A stretch of 64,000 nt of DNA from Tepidibacter hydrothermalis (GCF_029542625.1 NZ_CP120733.1:1798001-1862000); one strand, 5' to 3'. Shown: positions 1-8,782, counted from the first letter of the stretch. A program made the numbers and translations. Notes: a model not told the origin generated them from the letters alone.

Positions 1-893
1 ATTCAAAAGGATCTTTAAAGGAATTTGGTGTAACTTACAAGCAAGTAGATTTTTTAGATGATGGAGAACCAGACTACATTAATATAAAAGAAAAAATAAA
101 CGATAAAACTAAACTTGTTTTAATACAAAGATCGAAAGGTTATAGTTGGAGAAAATCTCTTACTATAGATGATATAGAAAAAATAATAAAAACAGTTAAG
201 TCTGTAAGAGAAGATATAATTGTAATGGTAGATAATTGTTATGGTGAATTTTTAGAAATGAGAGAACCTACTGATGTTGGTGCTGATATAATGGCTGGAT
301 CTTTAATAAAAAATCCAGGTGGAGGATTGGCTTTAACAGGAGGCTACATAGTTGGTAAGAAAGAAATAGTGGAATTAATATCATATAGACTCACATCTCC
401 TGGAATAGGAAAAGAGTGTGGATTAACTTTTGGAACTACTAGAAGTGTTTTACAAGGTTTATTTTTAGCGCCACATACTGTAGGTCAAGCTTTGATGGGT
501 GCTATATTTTGTTCTAAATTATTTGAAGAATTAGGTTTTGAAGTTTTGCCTAAGCCTGATGATGTTCGAAGTGATATAATACAAATAATTAAATTTAATA
601 ACGCAGATCAAATAATATCATTTTGTAAAGGCATTCAATATGCAGCTCCGGTGGATTCTTTTGTAAGTCCTGAGCCATGGCCTATGCCTGGTTATGACAG
701 TGATGTAATAATGGCAGCAGGGGCTTTTGTTCAAGGTTCATCTATAGAACTTAGTGCAGATGCTCCTATAAAACCACCTTATAATGTATATTTCCAAGGC
801 GGACTAACTTACACTCATTCTAAATTCGGATCGCTAAAAGCTTTAACTGAAATGATAAAAAATAAAACCATAAAAATGCCAACCTCTATATAG
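1..893 (+). CDS. Methionine gamma-lyase family protein (aluminium-resistance type), 5' truncated
   Basis: PLP-dependent enzyme of the Cys/Met metabolism fold, the family often labelled methionine gamma-lyase or aluminium resistance protein. The reading frame is open from base 3, so the start lies outside the window and about 297 C-terminal residues are visible. The segment DIMAGSLIKNPGGG carries the expected Schiff-base lysine, preceded by the MVDNCYGEF aspartate that contacts the PLP ring. The C-terminal APVDSFVSPEPWPMPGYD block is typical of this family. In clostridia this gene usually sits between hfq and lexA, which agrees with lexA lying 4 kb downstream. The real substrate is not established for the family. 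The last codons form the left arm of the terminator. Confidence 0.9.
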   Translation, partial: SKGSLKEFGVTYKQVDFLDDGEPDYINIKEKINDKTKLVLIQRSKGYSWRKSLTIDDIEKIIKTVKSVREDIIVMVDNCYGEFLEMREPTDVGADIMAGSLIKNPGGGLALTGGYIVGKKEIVELISYRLTSPGIGKECGLTFGTTRSVLQGLFLAPHTVGQALMGAIFCSKLFEELGFEVLPKPDDVRSDIIQIIKFNNADQIISFCKGIQYAAPVDSFVSPEPWPMPGYDSDVIMAAGAFVQGSSIELSADAPIKPPYNVYFQGGLTYTHSKFGSLKALTEMIKNKTIKMPTSI

Positions 894-915
894 GGGTTGG
901 CATTTTTATGGTTTT
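864..915 (+). terminator. Intrinsic terminator overlapping the end of the gamma-lyase-like gene
   Basis: A 21-bp perfect inverted repeat (864-884 and 895-915) with a 10-nt loop. The left arm is coding sequence and the TAG stop (891-893) lies in the loop. The right arm carries the T-rich tract. Confidence 0.85.
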
Positions 916-1063
916 ATTTTTAGAATTTTCCTAATCTTTGCAATTGCGGAACTTTGCTAAATATAAAAAAAATAAAAGGAAAACACTATTTTCTGTCAAA
1001 TTAATACATAAATAATTATTTTTACATAAAGATTATTTATCAAAATTTTAAGGAGGAGTCAAA

Positions 1064-2425
1064 ATGGATTTATTAGCATTAATAAAAGGTATTAATGACA
1101 TTTTATGGGGTAAATTATTGGTATTTGTATTGTGCGGAGCAAGTATATTGTTTACATTTTCATTTAAGTTTGTCCAAATAAGAATGTTTAAAAAAGCTTT
1201 CAAGCATACTTTTGGAGGCATATCACTAAAAGGGAATAAGGCGGATGATGATGGGATGTCCTCTTTCCAAGCTTTAGCAACAGCAATAGCAGGACAAGTT
1301 GGAACAGGTAATTTAGCAGGAGCTGCAACAGCTATTGCAGCAGGAGGTCCTGGAGCTATATTTTGGATGTGGGTAAGTGCATTCTTTGGGTTTGGAACGA
1401 GTTTTAGCGAGGCAGTTATTTCTCAAAAATATAAAACTAAAGTAGATGGTCAAATATGTGGAGGACCAGCATACTATATAGATAAAGGGCTTAATAGTAA
1501 ATTCTTAGCATCATTTTTTGCAATAGCAATGATATTATCAGCTGGTTTGACTGGAGGTATGATTCAATCTAATTCAATAGCTGGAGCTTTTAAAATGGCA
1601 TTCAACGTACCGGGGATAGTTGTGGGTGTTGTAATTGCTGGAATAACTTTCTTGGTTATTTCTGGAGGAATAGGACGTATAGCATCTGTTACAGAAAAAC
1701 TGGTTCCAATAATGGCTTTATTATTTATAATAGGTAGTTTAATAATAATAGGAATAAATGCAGCAAATATAATACCTGCATTTAAAATGATTTTCTTAGG
1801 AGCATTTAATCCAAAAGCAGCTACTGGAGGATTAATAGGTGTTGGTATGAAAGAAGCTATGAGATACGGAGTTGCTAGAGGATTGTTTTCAAACGAAGCA
1901 GGTATGGGGTCATCTCCACATGCACATGCTGTTGCAAAAGTTAATCATCCTGTAGAACAAGGTTTAGTATCTATAGTAGGAGTTTTTATAGATACATTCG
2001 TAATATTAACTTTAACAGCTTTAGTTATACTTACAACTGGAGCTTTAGATGGTAGTACTACTGGAATTGAATTAACTCAGCAAGCTTTTGTAAATGGTCT
2101 TGGAAGTTTTGGAGGGATATTCATCGCAATTTCTTTATTTTTCTTTGCATTCTCAACTATAATAGGATGGTACTTCTATGGTGAATTAAATGTTAAGTAT
2201 TTAGCTGGTATAAAAGGAGTTAAGTTTTATAAATTATTTATAGTAACAGTATTGGTTCTTGGAACTTTACTAGAAGTACCTGTTGTTTGGCAATTAGCAG
2301 ATACTGTTAATGGACTTATGGTTATTCCAAATATAATTGCTCTTGTTTACTTATTAAAAGTTACAAAGGCAAGTTTAATAGACTTTGAAAATAAAGAGAA
2401 AGAAAAAAGAAAAACTAGCGCTTAG
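1064..2425 (+). CDS. AGCS-family alanine/glycine:sodium symporter
   Basis: Integral membrane amino acid carrier, 453 aa, of the alanine or glycine:cation symporter family (AlsT/DagA type), importing small neutral amino acids with sodium. The N-terminal region, the GQVGTGNLAGAATAIAAGGPGA block (about residues 78-99), GPAYYIDKG, and EAMRYGVARGLFSNEAGMGSSPHAHA (about 264-289) are family hallmarks. About ten hydrophobic segments are visible and the tail is basic. AAGGAGGAG stands 6-7 nt before the ATG. It is a single-gene unit with its own terminator. A CodY-like sequence (987-1001, 11 of 15 positions) lies upstream but is weak evidence. Whether alanine, glycine or another amino acid is carried cannot be told. 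Confidence 0.92.
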   Translation: MDLLALIKGINDILWGKLLVFVLCGASILFTFSFKFVQIRMFKKAFKHTFGGISLKGNKADDDGMSSFQALATAIAGQVGTGNLAGAATAIAAGGPGAIFWMWVSAFFGFGTSFSEAVISQKYKTKVDGQICGGPAYYIDKGLNSKFLASFFAIAMILSAGLTGGMIQSNSIAGAFKMAFNVPGIVVGVVIAGITFLVISGGIGRIASVTEKLVPIMALLFIIGSLIIIGINAANIIPAFKMIFLGAFNPKAATGGLIGVGMKEAMRYGVARGLFSNEAGMGSSPHAHAVAKVNHPVEQGLVSIVGVFIDTFVILTLTALVILTTGALDGSTTGIELTQQAFVNGLGSFGGIFIAISLFFFAFSTIIGWYFYGELNVKYLAGIKGVKFYKLFIVTVLVLGTLLEVPVVWQLADTVNGLMVIPNIIALVYLLKVTKASLIDFENKEKEKRKTSA

Positions 2426-2441
2426 CATAGTTTTATAAAAT

Positions 2442-2477
2442 GGGTGTTATCGACTAAATGTTGATAACACCTATTTT
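2442..2477 (+). terminator. Intrinsic terminator after the AGCS symporter
   Basis: Stem GGTGTTATCGAC/GTTGATAACACC with one G-T pair and a 5-nt loop, followed by TATTTTTAG. Confidence 0.8.
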
Positions 2478-2809
2478 TAGTTGATAACGAATTTATAAAG
2501 TTTTACTTCATAATACGAACAAATAAATGATAATTTAATTATAATATATTATGAATTTAAAGCCAAAAGTAAAAATATTAACAACATTAATATTTTTTAA
2601 AAATTTATTAAATTATTTACTTTACAAAGGAGGCGATGTGTAATATAATTTCAATATTAATAAAAAGGCTTTGTTAACAATATATATGTAAATATAATTT
2701 TAATACGTGAGAAGACGTACTTTATTACCGAATTATATTTTTATGTAGGTTAATTGAATCCATTTTGCTATTAATTGCAGAAAGATATTTATAAGGGAGG
2801 GTATTATTA
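2478..2809 (+). promoter_or_regulatory. Leader and promoter region of the glutamine synthetase gene
   Basis: No gene is supported in this 330-bp stretch. A promoter candidate is TTGTTA (2671-2676), 16 nt, TATAAT (2693-2698), which gives a leader of about 105 nt with a small TACGT/ACGTA hairpin near its 5' end. An isolated AAGGAGG at 2627-2633 precedes only a 13-codon frame with 2-nt spacing, so it is not called. No known nitrogen-responsive riboswitch or T-box was recognised. Confidence 0.4.
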
Positions 2810-4732
2810 ATGTTGAAGGAGTTAAAAAAGGATACTTTAAGCAAACTTATATATTTTATACCGAAAGATAAGCATTCAGTAGAAGATGTCAAGGAAATTT
2901 TAAATAACCATCCAGAGATAGAATTTGTATCATTAGTTGGTATAGATTTAAGAGGTAATGATACTGATGAAAAAATACCGAGTAGTGTTTTTTTAGAAGA
3001 TATAGATACGTTCATTCAAACTGGAATTCAAACAGATGGTTCAAGTGTTGTTCTTGATAATATAGCAACTTTAAATGATGCTAAAGTAGAAATAATTCCA
3101 GATAAAGATGTGGATTGGTTTGTTGATTACAATTTCCAGAATTCAAATGATGAAACACATCTTCCTGTCGGTACTTTGAGAATACCTTCGTTTTTAGTAC
3201 ATAACGGAAATAGAGTATGCTCAAGATCTATACTAAAAAAATCTATAGATAATTTTAAGAAAGAGATTTTGGGACTGCTTTGTAAAAATACTGCTGTGTT
3301 AAATTCTGTTGGAATTGAAGATTGTGATGAAATAAAAGAAATAGTACTAACGTCAGCTACAGAACTTGAATTTTGGGTCAACACACCTGAAGATAAAGCT
3401 GATGAAGAAAAGCTTTCTACATCACAAAATCTAAAAGAACAATATTGGAAGAGAACTCAAGGTACAGTTAGAACAGCATTAGAAAAAAGTATATATTTAA
3501 TGGAAAAATACGGTGTAAATCCCGAAATGGGACATAAAGAAGTGGGAGGAATAACTTCAGTTATTAACTCAAGAGGAAAATCTAATCATGTTATGGAACA
3601 GCTTGAAATAGATTGGAAATATAGCGATGCTATTCAAGCAGCGGATAATGAACTTATAATTAGAAATTTAGTAAATGATGTATTTAAACATTATGGACTA
3701 GAAGTTACATTTGCTGCAAAACCAATAGAAGGTGTAGCCGGAAGTGGAGAACATACACATTTGGGTGTAGCTGCAAAGCTAAGCAATGGAAAGATAGTGA
3801 ATTTATTTTCACCATCTGATATGAATGCTGAATATGCAAGTCCTATTGGATTTGGTGCGCTAATGGGAATTTTAAAGAACTACGAAATGCTTAATCCTTT
3901 TGTAACTTCTTCAAATGATGCTTTAAATAGATTGAAACCTGGATTCGAAGCTCCTATTTGTATTGTATCATCGCTTGGAAAAAGTGTAGATAATCCATCA
4001 AGAAATAGATCTATATTAGTTGGTTTGATAAGAGATTTGGAAAATCCATTAGCTACAAGATTTGAATTGAGAGCTCCAAATCCTATGTCAAATACGTATA
4101 TAATAATAGCAGCATCTTATCAAGTTATGCTTGATGGAATAAAGTATGCAGTAGAAAATAAAAAGACATCTAAAGAACTTGAAATTGAATTTTCTAAAAA
4201 ATCGGGCGAAATAACTGGATATTTAGAAAAACATAGAGAATACAGAAGTGAAGAAGATGTTTTTGAATTTTATACAGAAGAACAACGAAATAATTTATTT
4301 GGAACACCTCCTAAGACTGTTTGGGAAAATGCTAAGAATTTCATTTTGCATGAAAATAAGAAAAAAGCATTAACATATAATGATGTTTTTACGGAACAAA
4401 CAATAGATTCATTTAGACAATCTATTATAAATCAATGGTTGAGAGAATTGAAAGATAGAATAATAAGTGAAAATATGGAAATAGTAAGATCTTGTAAAAA
4501 AGCTCATTTTGAAGATGTTACAGATTTAGATATAGTTAATTGGCAAAAAATACACACATTAAGATGCTATCTAATGAAAGATAAAACTGATGAAAAATCT
4601 TTATTTACAAGAATAAGAGATTCAATAGATGAGCAAGATTATGATTTAGTATCTACTCTTCAAGTAGAAATGAATGAAAAAATAAAATTACTTAAAGAAT
4701 TATATATAACATATAAGAAAAATTTATTTTAG
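2810..4732 (+). CDS. Glutamine synthetase, long clostridial form
   Basis: ATP-dependent amidation of glutamate with ammonia to glutamine. At 640 aa it is much longer than classical GS-I (about 440 aa) and somewhat shorter than GS-III (about 700 aa). Catalytic motifs appear in order: TDGSSV (75-80), ATELEFW with metal-binding Glu185 and Glu187, GHKEVGG (241-247), FAAKP followed by GSGEHTHLG (301-319), NRLKPGFEAP, NPSRNRS and ELRAPNPMSN. The last 150 or so residues are a charged helical extension absent from GS-I. The start is set by AAGGGAGGG about 9 nt before the ATG. It is monocistronic. Whether it serves bulk nitrogen assimilation or a specialised role cannot be judged; no glnR or nitrogen regulator lies nearby. 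Confidence 0.88.
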   Translation: MLKELKKDTLSKLIYFIPKDKHSVEDVKEILNNHPEIEFVSLVGIDLRGNDTDEKIPSSVFLEDIDTFIQTGIQTDGSSVVLDNIATLNDAKVEIIPDKDVDWFVDYNFQNSNDETHLPVGTLRIPSFLVHNGNRVCSRSILKKSIDNFKKEILGLLCKNTAVLNSVGIEDCDEIKEIVLTSATELEFWVNTPEDKADEEKLSTSQNLKEQYWKRTQGTVRTALEKSIYLMEKYGVNPEMGHKEVGGITSVINSRGKSNHVMEQLEIDWKYSDAIQAADNELIIRNLVNDVFKHYGLEVTFAAKPIEGVAGSGEHTHLGVAAKLSNGKIVNLFSPSDMNAEYASPIGFGALMGILKNYEMLNPFVTSSNDALNRLKPGFEAPICIVSSLGKSVDNPSRNRSILVGLIRDLENPLATRFELRAPNPMSNTYIIIAASYQVMLDGIKYAVENKKTSKELEIEFSKKSGEITGYLEKHREYRSEEDVFEFYTEEQRNNLFGTPPKTVWENAKNFILHENKKKALTYNDVFTEQTIDSFRQSIINQWLRELKDRIISENMEIVRSCKKAHFEDVTDLDIVNWQKIHTLRCYLMKDKTDEKSLFTRIRDSIDEQDYDLVSTLQVEMNEKIKLLKELYITYKKNLF

Positions 4733-4774
4733 TTAAGAACTAAATTTAATAAGAATTAAGAATAATGGTTATTT

Positions 4775-4815
4775 AAGGCTAGATTTCATTAGAAAATCTA
4801 GCCTTTTAAATTTTT
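4775..4815 (+). terminator. Intrinsic terminator after glutamine synthetase
   Basis: 11-bp stem AAGGCTAGATT/AATCTAGCCTT (4775-4785, 4795-4805) followed by TTAAATTTTT. Confidence 0.8.
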
Positions 4816-4850
4816 GATAGTGAAAACGGCAAATGCTTATAAAACTATGT

Positions 4851-4900
4851 AAAATAAAGTAGAGGCTTATAGTTTTTACTATAAGCCTCTACTTTATTTT
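4851..4900 (-). terminator. lexA terminator containing the lexA stop codon
   Basis: A 22-bp perfect inverted repeat (4851-4872, 4879-4900) with a 6-nt loop. The lexA stop codon at 4894-4896 is inside the 5' arm as read on the minus strand; the U-rich tract forms the other arm. Confidence 0.8.
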
Positions 4901-5517
4901 ACTACTCTGAACACACCTTTTAAAGTACCTAATATTTTAACATTATTAAAATACATAGGTTCCATGTAAGGATTCTCTGGCTGAAGTCTAATTCTGTTCT
5001 CTTCTTTAAAAAATCTTTTTACTGTAGATTCGTTATCTTCTGTTAGAACAACTACTATTTCCCCATTTCTAGCAGTATTTTGTTTATTTACTATAATATA
5101 ATCTCCATCTAATATTCCGGCATTAATCATACTATCACCCTGTACTCTTAACATAAAAGTATTGTTAGCATCTATTAAACTAGATGGTAGAGGAATCAAT
5201 TCTTCTATGTTTTCAATAGCTAAAATAGGAGAACCTGCCGTAACGTTTCCAACTAAAGGAATATCGATCGTTTTCTTTCTGCTAAAAATATCCTCCTCAT
5301 TTGAATCGAGAATTTCTATAGCTCTAGGTTTTGTCTTATCTTTTCGAATATATCCTTTTTCTTCTAACTTACTTAGATGAGAGTGGACTGTAGATGTTGA
5401 TTTCAAATTTACTGCACTACATATTTCCCTAACAGATGGTGGATAGCCCTTTTTATTGATTTGTAGTTTTAAAAAGTTTAAAATTTCTATTTGTTTATCA
5501 GTTAAATTTGAATACAT
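4894..5517 (-). CDS. lexA: LexA, SOS-response repressor and autoprotease
   Basis: Transcriptional repressor of the DNA damage response, 207 aa. The N-terminal winged helix (about 1-65) contains PSVREICSAVNLKSTSTVHSHL, followed by a linker and the S24 peptidase domain. The self-cleavage site is A94-G95 in NVTAGSP, the nucleophile is Ser129 (GDSM) and the general base Lys167 (TVKRF). When RecA-ssDNA forms, cleavage between A94 and G95 would inactivate it. GGGAGG precedes the ATG. Its own promoter carries a LexA-like operator, and it is divergent from a yneA-like gene, as in Bacillus. Length and residues agree with active LexA. Confidence 0.97.
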   Translation of the reverse strand: MYSNLTDKQIEILNFLKLQINKKGYPPSVREICSAVNLKSTSTVHSHLSKLEEKGYIRKDKTKPRAIEILDSNEEDIFSRKKTIDIPLVGNVTAGSPILAIENIEELIPLPSSLIDANNTFMLRVQGDSMINAGILDGDYIIVNKQNTARNGEIVVVLTEDNESTVKRFFKEENRIRLQPENPYMEPMYFNNVKILGTLKGVFRVVK

Positions 5518-5552
5518 TTTTAATATCCTCCCATCATAGTCTTATGAATTAT

Positions 5553-5591
5553 ATTATAACATTAAATCAAAAGAAAGACAAACGTTTGTTC
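5553..5591 (-). promoter_or_regulatory. lexA promoter with imperfect LexA operator
   Basis: On the minus strand, TTGTCT (5576-5581), 17 nt, TATAAT (5553-5558). The operator AAACGTTTGTTC (5580-5591) differs from GAACNNNNGTTC at one half-site base and overlaps the -35 element, which would fit autoregulation of moderate strength. Confidence 0.75.
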
Positions 5592-5599
5592 TTTTTTTA

Positions 5600-5648
5600 T
5601 TGACTTAGAACATTTGTTCTGTTATACTTTAATCAGAACAAATGTTCT
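5600..5648 (+). promoter_or_regulatory. SOS promoter of the yneA-like gene with two perfect LexA boxes
   Basis: TTGACT (5600-5605), 17 nt, TATACT (5623-5628). GAACATTTGTTC (5608-5619) fills the spacer and GAACAAATGTTC (5636-5647) covers the expected transcription start. Both fit the clostridial LexA consensus GAACNNNNGTTC exactly. Repression of the plus-strand gene should therefore be tighter than that of lexA. Confidence 0.88.
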
Positions 5649-5672
5649 GGAAATGAAGAGGGGGAAATGTCT

Positions 5673-5945
5673 ATGAAAAAGAATTTAGTTTACATAATAA
5701 TATTATTTTTAACAATAAGTTTATTGAGTGGATTTTCGGGTTTTAAAAAATATAAGAATATAGTAGAGTATGAAACTGTTAATGTAACGCAAGGAGATAC
5801 TCTTTGGAATATAGCAAAAGAAAATATATCTGAAAAAGAGGATATAAGAGATTATATATACATGATAAGAAAAGTTAATAATTTAGAAAGTGTAAATATA
5901 CATCCTGGAGATCAACTACTAATTCCTGTTTATGAAAAAGAGTAG
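5673..5945 (+). CDS. YneA-like SOS-induced cell division suppressor (LysM protein)
   Basis: Small membrane-anchored LysM protein, 90 aa from the second ATG. That ATG is chosen because GAGGGGG (5658-5664) stands 8 nt before it, but only 2 nt before the ATG at 5667. One N-terminal transmembrane segment (about 6-22) is followed by an extracellular LysM domain (VTQGDTLWNIAKEN ... VNIHPGDQLLIP). Bacillus YneA has this architecture and the same position divergent from lexA, and it delays division during SOS. Two LexA boxes in the promoter support the same role here. This is inference from architecture and context; sequence identity to YneA is probably low. Confidence 0.8.
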   Translation: MKKNLVYIIILFLTISLLSGFSGFKKYKNIVEYETVNVTQGDTLWNIAKENISEKEDIRDYIYMIRKVNNLESVNIHPGDQLLIPVYEKE

Positions 5946-5974
5946 AAGCTAATATATTAGCTTCTACTCTTTTT
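5935..5974. terminator. Shared bidirectional terminator with both stop codons inside
   Basis: A near-perfect palindrome centred between 5954 and 5955 (exact 28-bp core 5941-5968, extended by A- and T-runs). The TAG of the yneA-like gene (5943-5945) and the TAG of the converging recombinase (5964-5966 on the minus strand) lie at mirror positions in the two arms. Confidence 0.85.
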
Positions 5975-7088
5975 TATCTTCTAACCATTCAAAGTTTTTA
6001 ACAATTTCTCTTTTTACATTTTTCTTATGAGCTGCATAAAGTTGAGTTGTAGTTACATTATCATGGTCTAATAAATTTTGTACATCATATATTGAAAATC
6101 CGTACTGTATCAAAGAAGTGGCAGATGTGGCTCTTAATTTATGAGGACTATATCCGCTACCGCGAGGTATACCCATAGCTATTGATGTATACTTTATAAC
6201 CAATTCTCTTATTGCTTTTAATGTCATCCTTTTATTTTGAAGAGATAAAAAAAGAGCATCTTTATATTGAACTTCAAGATAATCAGAATTTGTTCTTTCG
6301 CTTTTAATGTAATCTAGAACAACTGATTCGCAAGTTTTATTGAGGGGCATTAAAGCTTCTTTTCCTCTTTTTCTATAGATTTTAAATTCTCCTCTAGTAA
6401 AGTTGAATGACGAAATATTAAGTTCTCTAAGTTCGCTAAGTCTCAAACCGTATGTAATGAACAATATCAAGATGGCTTTATCTCTTAATTTTGTTTTTTT
6501 CCAATAGATTTTTTCTTTTTCAGTTAAGCCTTGACCAGATTCAACTGCATCTATCATTTTTGCAACTTCATCAATTTCTAATCTTTTTATGGCATCTGGT
6601 TGTGGCTTTGGCAGTTTTATAGGATTGAAACCATCTGTAATATTTTGATTTATTTGTTCATTTCTATATAAGAATTTAAACAAAGAAGATAACGAAGATT
6701 TTTTTCTAGCTAATGATCTGTTGTTATTTTCAAATACTTGTGTATTCTTATTTGTTTTTTTATAGTATCTTGAACAATAATCTCCTAAAAATAAATTAAT
6801 ATCTCTTGCTTTAATATTGTTAAATTCATCAATACTTATATCTGTGCAACTAGTTGATGTTGTTAAATCTGATTCGTTTACTAAATATTTGCAAAAAAAC
6901 AAAATGTCTTCTAAATAAGCTAATCGAGTTGATGAAACAACTGCACTTTTAAGATATACAAAAAAATCTTTCATATATTTAGGTAACTGTTTTTCAACAT
7001 TAATACAATTTTCAATTATTGAATTTTCCTTTAGAACTATGTTATCTGGTTTATCTGATTTATTATGTATTTTTAGATTCTTGTGCAA
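5964..7088 (-). CDS. XerS-like tyrosine recombinase
   Basis: Site-specific recombinase, 374 aa. The N-terminal SAM-like DNA-binding region (about 35-145) begins LPKYMKDFFVYLKSAVVS, which resembles the start of streptococcal XerS. The C-terminal catalytic domain has the complete set: Arg216 (YGLRLSEL), Lys243, His316 and Arg319 (SPHKLR), His342 (LLDHDN) and Tyr351. It is therefore expected to be active. Its place at the lexA locus and single-recombinase architecture suggest chromosome dimer resolution, but no dif site was found in the window, and an integrase of another kind is possible. It is convergent with the yneA-like gene. Confidence 0.85.
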   Translation of the reverse strand: MHKNLKIHNKSDKPDNIVLKENSIIENCINVEKQLPKYMKDFFVYLKSAVVSSTRLAYLEDILFFCKYLVNESDLTTSTSCTDISIDEFNNIKARDINLFLGDYCSRYYKKTNKNTQVFENNNRSLARKKSSLSSLFKFLYRNEQINQNITDGFNPIKLPKPQPDAIKRLEIDEVAKMIDAVESGQGLTEKEKIYWKKTKLRDKAILILFITYGLRLSELRELNISSFNFTRGEFKIYRKRGKEALMPLNKTCESVVLDYIKSERTNSDYLEVQYKDALFLSLQNKRMTLKAIRELVIKYTSIAMGIPRGSGYSPHKLRATSATSLIQYGFSIYDVQNLLDHDNVTTTQLYAAHKKNVKREIVKNFEWLEDKKE

Positions 7089-7470
7089 TTAAAACACTCC
7101 TTGCGTATAAATATTATAATATTCATATGATATCAATTTAAGTTGTAAAAAACAAGAGTTATACAAATTCCGAACAATTTGGCAGGGTCTAAAATTAAAA
7201 ACCTCGGGAAAATTTTATAAAAACACGAATTATATCTATATTTTAATATATAAAATACGGGAAAAGAGGTTACTTTTTACTCTATAATTCAAATGAGTAT
7301 CAAGCAAAATTAGTATCTGATCTTTTTTCGAATAAAGTATTTAATAAAATGTAAATTTTGATGATAATATTTAACTTAACTGTAATATAAATAAGAATTT
7401 TATTATACTTATTTATATTTAATGCTATAATAAACATTAAAATAAGTTATATAAAAAGGAAGTGTTATTA
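7089..7470. other. Intergenic stretch without a supported gene
   Basis: 382 bp between the recombinase start and the RNase H gene. A short frame (about 7247-7354, ending NSNEYQAKLV...FNKM) reads well but has no start codon or ribosome-binding site, so it may be a remnant. A few GC-richer bases at 7180-7210 could form weak structure. No riboswitch family was recognised. Confidence 0.4.
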
Positions 7471-8088
7471 TTGATTAAATGTAATTTTGATGGTGCTTGT
7501 AATAACAATGGAAACAAAGAGGCTGATACTGGATTGGGATATGCTATTTACGATACAAAACATAATGTTTATTTAAAAGAAATATCCTTATATGGAGGAA
7601 ACGGTACTAATAATACAGCTGAATATAAGGCTTTAATAGAATGTATGAAGGATTTGATCGGATTAGGTTTGATTAAAGAAGAGATAAACATATATGGAGA
7701 TTCTGATCTTATAATAAAACAAGTTATAGGACAGTGGAAGTGTAAAAAAGAACATTTAATTCCTCTTAGAGATGAAGCTGTTAAACTTATGAATAAATTT
7801 GATGATTTAAATATAAAATGGGTGCCTAGAAATGAAAATGCCCTGGCAGATAAATTATCAAAAGAAGGAATAAATCAAAAAAATGCTATAAAAGATATAA
7901 ATGACGATAAAACAATAAACAAAGAAGTTCTCCCGATAACCGTATTTAATTTAGGGGATGGTATATACAAGGTTGTAGATCGAGGATGCTTTTATGCGGT
8001 TGATATCAATAGAAAGTTTTGTTCTTGCCCAGAAAATCAAAAAAATAAAGAAAAGTGTAATCATATAATGTATATAGAAAATATGTAA
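7471..8088 (+). CDS. RNase HI-family protein with C-terminal SWIM zinc finger
   Basis: 205 aa from a TTG start, chosen because the resulting MIKCNFDGA aligns with the usual RNase HI start and AAGGA lies 10 nt upstream; a GTG at 7462 is too close to that site. The RNase H fold (1-135) has the four acidic residues Asp7, Glu51 (NTAEY), Asp77 (GDSDL) and Asp127 (ENALADKLS), so RNA-DNA hybrid cleavage is expected. A linker leads to CSCP...KCNHI (about 184-202), a CxC...CxH SWIM-type zinc motif that may bind nucleic acid or a partner. It lacks the hybrid-binding domain of Bacillus RnhA relatives. It stands alone, with the cyclase-family gene 58 bp downstream. Confidence 0.85.
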   Translation: MIKCNFDGACNNNGNKEADTGLGYAIYDTKHNVYLKEISLYGGNGTNNTAEYKALIECMKDLIGLGLIKEEINIYGDSDLIIKQVIGQWKCKKEHLIPLRDEAVKLMNKFDDLNIKWVPRNENALADKLSKEGINQKNAIKDINDDKTINKEVLPITVFNLGDGIYKVVDRGCFYAVDINRKFCSCPENQKNKEKCNHIMYIENM

Positions 8089-8146
8089 AAACGGATATTT
8101 ATGTATTTAAGCAGATTAATTGCAATGAAAAGGGGGGGAAGATTTT

Positions 8147-8776
8147 ATGAATATTATAGATTTAACTCATTTGATTTATCCAAACATGCCTGTTTTTCCA
8201 GGTACCGATACACCTGTTTTGGAAAAGGCCAACACTATAGAAAAAGATGGTTTTTGTGAAATGAAAATGACCATGTATTCTCATACAGGTACACATATAG
8301 ATGCTCCTGCACATATGCTAAAAGATGGAGTTACATTAGATAAATTAGATGTAAATAACTTCATAGGTACAGCTATTATTTTAGAATTTAAGGACAAAAA
8401 ACATATAAAGTTAAAAGATATACTGCCATATAAAGATAAAATAGCCAAATCTGATTTTGTAATAATTAAAACTGGATGGAGTAAGTTTTGGGGTAAAAAA
8501 GAATATTTTGAAGAGTTTCCATCTATAAATATAGATGTAGCTAATTGGTTGGTTAATTTTAATTTAAAGGGGATAGGTGTAGATGCTATATCTATAGATG
8601 ATATGAAATCTACTTCATTTGAAGTCCATAAAACATTAATGAAAAATAATCTGATTATAATAGAGAATCTTACTAATTTAGAGAAAATAGAAGATACTTT
8701 TTTTACATTGACAGTTTTACCTTTAAAAACACTTAATGCTGATGGAGCTCCTGTAAGAGCTATAGCTGTTATATAG
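8147..8776 (+). CDS. Cyclase-family (kynurenine formamidase-like) metal-dependent hydrolase
   Basis: 209 aa protein of the cyclase / KynB superfamily, which hydrolyses amide or ester bonds using bound zinc or manganese. The signature HTGTHIDAPAH (about 46-56) provides the metal ligands, and DLTHLIYPNMPVFPGT at the N-terminus is family-typical. Also present are the GVDAISIDDMKS segment and the C-terminal PLKTLNADGAPVRAIAV. Length equals bacterial KynB (about 208 aa), but no tryptophan catabolic genes are present, so the substrate is unknown. A strong AGGGGGGGAAG site precedes the ATG. It may be cotranscribed with the RNase H gene 58 bp upstream. Confidence 0.88.
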   Translation: MNIIDLTHLIYPNMPVFPGTDTPVLEKANTIEKDGFCEMKMTMYSHTGTHIDAPAHMLKDGVTLDKLDVNNFIGTAIILEFKDKKHIKLKDILPYKDKIAKSDFVIIKTGWSKFWGKKEYFEEFPSINIDVANWLVNFNLKGIGVDAISIDDMKSTSFEVHKTLMKNNLIIIENLTNLEKIEDTFFTLTVLPLKTLNADGAPVRAIAVI

Positions 8777-8782
8777 TAAAAT

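Noticed and set aside
2636-2677. 13-codon frame after AAGGAGG upstream of glutamine synthetase
   Set aside because: Spacing of only 2 nt and no recognisable leader-peptide content.
7247-7354. Short readable frame ending FNKM* before the RNase H gene
   Set aside because: No start codon or ribosome-binding site; at most a remnant, noted in the intergenic entry.
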